Assembly (NCBI GenBank): GCA_002381045.1
Contig: DFWT01000161.1
Location: 11,752-20,928, forward strand
Length of the DNA stretch: 9,177 bases
Direction of reading: 5' to 3'
Source of the DNA: Rhodoferax sp. UBA4127
Lineage (GTDB): Bacteria; Pseudomonadota; Gammaproteobacteria; Burkholderiales; Burkholderiaceae_C
Below are positions 5,605 through 9,177 of the stretch, piece after piece. Numbering within the stretch: position 1 is the first letter of the stretch; every line of letters starts with the position of its first letter. The position numbers were made by a program, and so were the translations under genes. The notes under the pieces are model-generated. The model searched no databases. It was given only the letters and a program-made list of their open reading frames with translations, and was not told the DNA's origin.

Positions 5605-7908
5605 ATGACCAACGAACTGTCCAGCGCCGAACAGGCCCTGGGTGACGCTTCACGCGAATACCACCGCTTTCCTACCCGCGGCAAGATTTCTGTCAACGCC
5701 ACCAAACCGCTGGTCAACCAGCGCGACTTGGCGCTGGCCTATTCGCCAGGCGTGGCTTACCCGTGTCTGGACATACAAGCCAACCCAGACTTGGCGTATG
5801 AGTACACCAGCCGTGGCAATTTGGTCGGCGTAGTCACCAACGGCACCGCCGTGCTGGGCCTGGGCGACATTGGGCCATTGGCCGGCAAACCGGTCATGGA
5901 AGGCAAGGGCTGCCTGTTCAAAAAATTCGCTGGTGTCGACGTGTTTGACATCGAACTGGCCGAACACGACCCCGACAAGCTGATCGAGATCATCGCCGCG
6001 TTGGAACCCACGCTGGGCGGCATCAACCTGGAAGACATCAAGGCACCCGAGTGCTTTTACATCGAGCAAAAGCTCAGCGAACGCATGGGCATTCCAGTGT
6101 TCCATGACGACCAGCACGGCACCGCCATCATCAGCAGCGCCGCACTGATCAACGCCCTGGAGCTGGTGGGTAAAAAGATTGGCGATGTCAAAGTGGCGGT
6201 ATCGGGTGCCGGTGCGGCAGCCATCGCCTGCCTGAACGTGATGGTCGGCTTGGGCGTGCAGGTCAAGAACGTGTTCATGTGCGACTCAAAGGGCTTGGTT
6301 TACAAAGGTCGCCCCGGTGGCTATGACGCGTCCAAAGCGCGCTTCGAGCAAGACACCAGCGCCCGCACACTGGCGGATGCGGTAGATCAAGCTGACGTGT
6401 TTCTGGGCTGCTCGGCGGCAGGTGTGCTGACACAAGACATGGTCAAAACCATGGCGCGTCAACCCATCATCTTAGCCTTGGCCAACCCCGAGCCTGAAAT
6501 TCGCCCGGAACTCGCCAAGGCAGTGCGGCCAGACTGCATCATTGCCACCGGCCGCTCGGATTACCCCAACCAGGTCAACAACGTGCTGTGTTTCCCCTAC
6601 ATCTTCCGGGGTGCACTGGACTGCGGCGCGACCAAGATCACTGAAGAAATGAAACTGGCCTGCGTGCACGAAATCGCTGCCCTGGCCAAGGCCGATGTCA
6701 GTGAAGAAGTGGCCCATGCGTATGCGGGTCAGGACCTGTCATTTGGTGTGGACTTCATCATTCCCAAGCCGTTTGACTCACGCCTGATTTTGCGCATTGC
6801 GCCGGCAGTCGCCGCTGCGGCCGAGCGCTCCGGCGTGGCCAAGCGACCGATCAAAGACATGGAGGCCTATCGGCGCACGCTGATGAGGTTTGTGTACTCG
6901 ACCGGCATGCTGATGGAGCCCGTATTTGGCGCCGCCAGAAAAGCGCCAGCCCACGCCAAACGTGTCGCCTATGCAGAAGGAGAAGACGACCGCGTCCTGC
7001 GTGCCGCACAAATTGTGGTTGAAGGCGACTTGGCGCGCCCTATCCTGATCGGTCGACCCGCCGTCATTGAGGCCCGCATTGCCAAGGCCGGGTTGCGGCT
7101 GAAGTTGGGCACCGATTTCGATTGCGTCAACCCCGAAGACGATCCGCGCTTCCGTCAGTACTGGGAAACCTACCACCAGCTCATGGGTCGCAATGGTGTC
7201 AGCCAGGAGGCCGCCAAGGCCGCAGTTCGCCGCAGCACCACGACCATTGCGGCCCTGATGGTCAAGCTCGGCCATGCAGATGCCATGTTGTGCGGTCTGC
7301 ATGGGCGTTTTGATGTGCACTTGGATCATGTGCGTGACATCGTTGGCAAAGCACCGGGCGTTAGCAACTTCGCCACACTGAATGCGCTGATGCTGGAGCA
7401 GCATTCCCTGTTTGTGGCCGATACCTATGTCAACGAAAACCCGACGGCTGAGGAATTGGCCACCATTGCCAAAATGGCCGCCACTGAGGTCAAACGCTTT
7501 GGCCTGCCACCCAAGGTGGCGTTTTTGTCGCACTCCAACTTTGGATCTTCCACCCGCGGGTCGGGCCCCAAAATGCGTGCCGCGCGCAACCTGTTCAAGG
7601 CCATGTGCCCCGACATTGAATCCGATGGCGAAATGCAGGGCGACACCGCTTTGTCAGAAGAGGTCCGCCATGCCGCGCTGCAAGACAGCAGTTTGACCGG
7701 TGCCGCCAATATCCTGATTTGCCCAAATCTGGACTCTGCCAACATCCTCTTCAATGTGCTCAAAATGACCGGTGGACATGGGGTAACGGTTGGCCCGATT
7801 TTGCTGGGAACGGCCAAAACCGCGCATGTGTTGACGCCGTCCTCCACCGTGCGTCGGGTGGTCAACATGACCGCGCTGGCCGTGGCAGACGTGCAAGCGG
7901 TGCGCTAA
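5605..7908 (+). CDS. maeB: NADP-dependent malic enzyme with phosphotransacetylase-like domain
   Basis: This 767-residue cytoplasmic enzyme oxidatively decarboxylates malate to pyruvate with NADP. It has the MaeB layout. The malic enzyme N-terminal domain shows YSPGVAYPC, GDIGPLAGKPVMEGK and KKFAGVDVFDIEL. The conserved FHDDQHGTA lies at about 166-174. The nucleotide-binding domain carries GAGAAA at 201-206. The phosphotransacetylase-like domain, from roughly 440 to the end, starts near KRVAYAEGEDDRVLRAAQ and is thought to be regulatory (acetyl-CoA sensing) rather than catalytic. The length is close to the 759 residues of the Escherichia coli protein. GAGGAG (5594-5599), 5 bases before the ATG, fixes the start. 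A strong terminator follows the stop, so maeB is probably the last gene of its transcript. It is 98 bases from the permease gene, and a separate promoter is likely but not identified. Confidence 0.96.
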   Translation: MTNELSSAEQALGDASREYHRFPTRGKISVNATKPLVNQRDLALAYSPGVAYPCLDIQANPDLAYEYTSRGNLVGVVTNGTAVLGLGDIGPLAGKPVMEGKGCLFKKFAGVDVFDIELAEHDPDKLIEIIAALEPTLGGINLEDIKAPECFYIEQKLSERMGIPVFHDDQHGTAIISSAALINALELVGKKIGDVKVAVSGAGAAAIACLNVMVGLGVQVKNVFMCDSKGLVYKGRPGGYDASKARFEQDTSARTLADAVDQADVFLGCSAAGVLTQDMVKTMARQPIILALANPEPEIRPELAKAVRPDCIIATGRSDYPNQVNNVLCFPYIFRGALDCGATKITEEMKLACVHEIAALAKADVSEEVAHAYAGQDLSFGVDFIIPKPFDSRLILRIAPAVAAAAERSGVAKRPIKDMEAYRRTLMRFVYSTGMLMEPVFGAARKAPAHAKRVAYAEGEDDRVLRAAQIVVEGDLARPILIGRPAVIEARIAKAGLRLKLGTDFDCVNPEDDPRFRQYWETYHQLMGRNGVSQEAAKAAVRRSTTTIAALMVKLGHADAMLCGLHGRFDVHLDHVRDIVGKAPGVSNFATLNALMLEQHSLFVADTYVNENPTAEELATIAKMAATEVKRFGLPPKVAFLSHSNFGSSTRGSGPKMRAARNLFKAMCPDIESDGEMQGDTALSEEVRHAALQDSSLTGAANILICPNLDSANILFNVLKMTGGHGVTVGPILLGTAKTAHVLTPSSTVRRVVNMTALAVADVQAVR

Positions 7909-7918
7909 GCCAACTGGG

Positions 7919-7960
7919 TGATGCCGCTTCATTATTTGAAGCAGCATCACTTTATTTTAA
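7919..7960 (+). terminator. Rho-independent terminator after maeB
   Basis: TGATGCCGCTTC (7919-7930) and GAAGCAGCATCA (7938-7949) form a 12-position stem with one mismatch around a 7-base loop. CTTTATTTTA follows at once. It starts 10 bases after the maeB stop. This is the best terminator in the window. Confidence 0.85.
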
Positions 7961-7981
7961 AAGGGCTAGAGCAATAATTTT
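7961..7981 (+). repeat. Possible half-copy of the repeat seen inside uraD-allC
   Basis: AAGGGCTAGAGC followed by AATAATTTT resembles the right half of the segment at 1194-1215 (AAGGGTTACAGGCC then AATTTT) when small gaps are allowed. Read on the other strand it begins AAAATTATTGCT, like the left end AAAATGATAGCT of the first copy. The match is short and gapped, so this is tentative. Confidence 0.35.
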
Positions 7982-8126
7982 GTCCAGGCTCTTGACCACC
8001 AGTTGATCGACTGTGGTGAGGCCAATAACCATCAATGCTCAGGGTGTTTGAGGCTGTTGCTGGCAGGCGGCGCGTGTGCCTCGTTCACAATCCGGGAGCC
8101 ATATTGCCTTGACCCTTGAGTACACG
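7982..8126. other. Intergenic leader before the DUF2237 gene
   Basis: No gene is seen. An imperfect inverted repeat lies at 7997-8018 (CACCAGT and ACTGTGGTG around TGATCG). TTGACC at 8109-8114 could serve as a -35 box, but the only -10-like bases (TATCTC) would lie inside the start of the coding region, so I do not call a promoter. Confidence 0.4.
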
Positions 8127-8489
8127 ATGCTATCTCGCAATGTGCTGGGCACCGACTTGCTGCCCTGTTCCTACGATCCCTTAACCGGCTACTACCGCGA
8201 TGGCTGTTGCCAGACCGATGAACATGACCATGGCACCCACGTGGTGTGCGCCCGCATGACGCAGGCGTTTCTGGATTTTTCGCTCAAGCAGGGCAACGAC
8301 CTGATCACCGCGCGCCCCGAGTACCGATTTGCCGGACTCTAGGCGGGCGACCGCTGGTGCCTGTGCGTGATCCGCTGGCGTGAGGCCATGCAGGCTGGCG
8401 TGGCCCCACCAGTTTTCCTCAAATGTACGCACGCCAAGGCCTTGGAGACGCTGACCCTGACCCAACTTCAAGCCCATGCGGCAAACTGA
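8127..8489 (+). pseudogene. DUF2237 family protein gene interrupted by an in-frame amber codon
   Basis: The frame from ATG 8127 to TGA 8487-8489 spans 120 codons, the normal length of DUF2237 proteins. The first part reads NVLGTDLLPCSYDPLTGYYRDGCC, then DHGTHVVCARMT and RPEYRFAGL, all typical of the family. Codon 72 (8340-8342) is TAG. After it the same frame continues with AGDRWCLC, then AGVAPPVFLKCTHAKALE, which are also family motifs. The break is therefore a single stop with no frameshift. Homologues as I recall them have Lys or Gln there, so CAG to TAG is a simple explanation. The short form ending at 8342 has 71 residues and loses the conserved Trp-Cys-Leu-Cys motif. The family's function is not known to me. 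A sequencing error or amber readthrough would restore a full protein. The start has only a weak TTGAG upstream. Confidence 0.85.
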
Positions 8490-8496
8490 CCAGCCC

Positions 8497-8976
8497 ATGG
8501 ATACTGTAAACATGCAGCGCCCAGCCATCGTCACTTGGCTGGGCTACGGGGGGCTGCTTCCTTTTTTGGGACTGGCGCTGGCCAGTGCCTTGGATGCCAA
8601 TCACCGTGAACTCTGGCAAAAAATGCTGCTGAGTTATGGTGCGGTGATCCTGAGTTTTGTTGGTGCCATGCACTGGGCATTTGCCATGCTCCATCCAAGA
8701 ACGCAAGGGAAGTCTTTGAATGGCGTGTATGCCTGGAGCGTGATCCCCAGCTTGGTGGCCTGGGTAGCTTTGTTGCTGGCGCCGCTGTCTGGCACAACCC
8801 TTCTGCTGGGTGGCCTGCTGGCCCACTACCGGCAAGACCTGCGACTGGCTCGGGTCTTGGCCTTGCCCGACTGGTACCTTCCCTTGCGTCTGCAACTGAC
8901 GCTGGTGGCCAGCCTGTGCCTGGCCTCGAGCTATTTCCTGAGCCAGCCTCTGCCTGCCGGCGTGATCACTACCTAG
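8497..8976 (+). CDS. DUF3429 family inner-membrane protein
   Basis: This is a small hydrophobic protein of 159 residues from ATG 8497. It shows about five probable membrane segments. The WLGYGGLLPFLGLALA start and the SYGAVILSFVGAMHWAFAM segment are typical of the DUF3429 family, whose function is not established to my knowledge. Start choice is uncertain: ATG 8476 would add 7 residues and overlap the DUF2237 frame by 14 bases, while ATG 8512 would give a shorter form. None has a good ribosome site, although GGAT lies 9 bases before ATG 8512. The gene abuts the DUF2237 frame, so the two were probably co-transcribed, and translation here may depend on coupling with the upstream gene that is now interrupted. 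Confidence 0.85.
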   Translation: MDTVNMQRPAIVTWLGYGGLLPFLGLALASALDANHRELWQKMLLSYGAVILSFVGAMHWAFAMLHPRTQGKSLNGVYAWSVIPSLVAWVALLLAPLSGTTLLLGGLLAHYRQDLRLARVLALPDWYLPLRLQLTLVASLCLASSYFLSQPLPAGVITT

Positions 8977-8982
8977 GCAACT

Positions 8983-9008
8983 GCCTGATTTCAACTCAGG
9001 CTATTTGT
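8983..9008 (+). terminator. Weak terminator-like hairpin after the DUF3429 gene
   Basis: GCCTGA (8983-8988) and TCAGGC (8996-9001) form a 6-bp stem with a 7-base loop, followed by TATTTGT. It lies just after the DUF3429 stop and before the next start. The T-run is poor, and an alternative AGGC/GCCT pairing (8975-8986) competes with it. Confidence 0.45.
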
Positions 9009-9040
9009 CCTGAATCGATCTTCCCAGAATGCATTGACCC

Positions 9041-9177
9041 ATGACCTATGCGCCAGACCTGCTCTCTTTTCCAAACGGCTTTCGTGCCCTGATCATTGGC
9101 GCCAGCGGCGGCATCGGGCGGGCCTTTGTGCAACTGCTGTCTGCCCATCCGCGCTGCGCGCAAGTCGTGAGCCTGCA
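9041..9177 (+). CDS. Short-chain dehydrogenase/reductase, N-terminal part (cut by window end)
   Basis: The first 45 codons of a gene that runs off the window are seen. The protein begins MTYAPDLLSFPNGFRALIIG and contains the glycine-rich GASGGIGRAF motif at about residues 20-29, the NAD(P)-binding signature of classical short-chain dehydrogenases. A Rossmann strand (RALIIG) comes before it. The beginning resembles the CsgA/C-factor-like branch of the family, in which a short lead precedes the nucleotide-binding site; this is from memory. The catalytic Ser-Tyr-Lys residues lie beyond the window, so the substrate cannot be guessed. ATG 9041 is the only reasonable start; no clear ribosome site is visible. 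It follows the DUF3429 gene by 64 bases on the same strand, with a possible weak terminator between. Confidence 0.88.
   Translation, partial: MTYAPDLLSFPNGFRALIIGASGGIGRAFVQLLSAHPRCAQVVSL

Noticed and set aside
6778..7533. Long minus-strand frame of 251 codons opposite maeB, and similar ones opposite the M20 gene (2693-3388) and the permease (4004-4546)
   Set aside because: These are antisense shadows of strongly conserved genes in high-GC DNA. They show no family motifs of their own and no start signals.
8109..8138. Sigma-70 promoter for the DUF2237 gene (TTGACC with TATCTC)
   Set aside because: The -10-like bases lie inside the coding region after the chosen ATG, and the match is poor.

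Overview
The window reads as a piece of a GC-rich chromosome, most likely from a betaproteobacterium of the Comamonadaceae (Rhodoferax/Polaromonas-like). This is inferred from the gene content, the protein style, a DUF2237/DUF3429 pair, and an AT-rich repeat of a kind I remember from that family. I could not search a database. All recognised genes lie on the + strand.

Positions 1-5506 carry a purine (urate/allantoin) breakdown and uptake block. It starts with the 3' end of a PuuE-type allantoinase. Next is one long gene that fuses OHCU decarboxylase (UraD) to allantoate amidohydrolase (AllC). A 530-base gap follows, then an M20-family metallohydrolase and an NCS2 (uracil/xanthine/urate) permease. 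The fused protein covers the steps on either side of allantoinase: OHCU to S-allantoin, then allantoate to ureidoglycine. The allantoinase that joins these steps is the gene just upstream. The M20 enzyme and the permease are presumed to act on a related substrate and on nucleobase import, by context.

Positions 5605-7908 encode a full-length NADP-type malic enzyme, MaeB, with a phosphotransacetylase-like C-terminal domain. It has a strong ribosome binding site and a good rho-independent terminator. Purine breakdown yields glyoxylate, which malate synthase can turn into malate, so MaeB could draw on that flux; this link is speculative.

Positions 8127-8976 hold a DUF2237 gene interrupted by one in-frame amber codon, then a small DUF3429 membrane protein. 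The window ends inside the first third or so of a short-chain dehydrogenase gene (from 9041).

The least ordinary parts are non-coding or structural. The gap at 2229-2758 holds a long imperfect hairpin (2248-2366) and two inverted modules (2428-2489 and 2557-2612). The modules share an almost identical 25-nt core but have unrelated, individually self-complementary stems. An AT-rich repeat-like segment appears to have been read in frame into the uraD-allC fusion (1165-1215), and a similar half-copy follows the maeB terminator. No CRISPR array, tRNA, rRNA or complete insertion sequence was seen.
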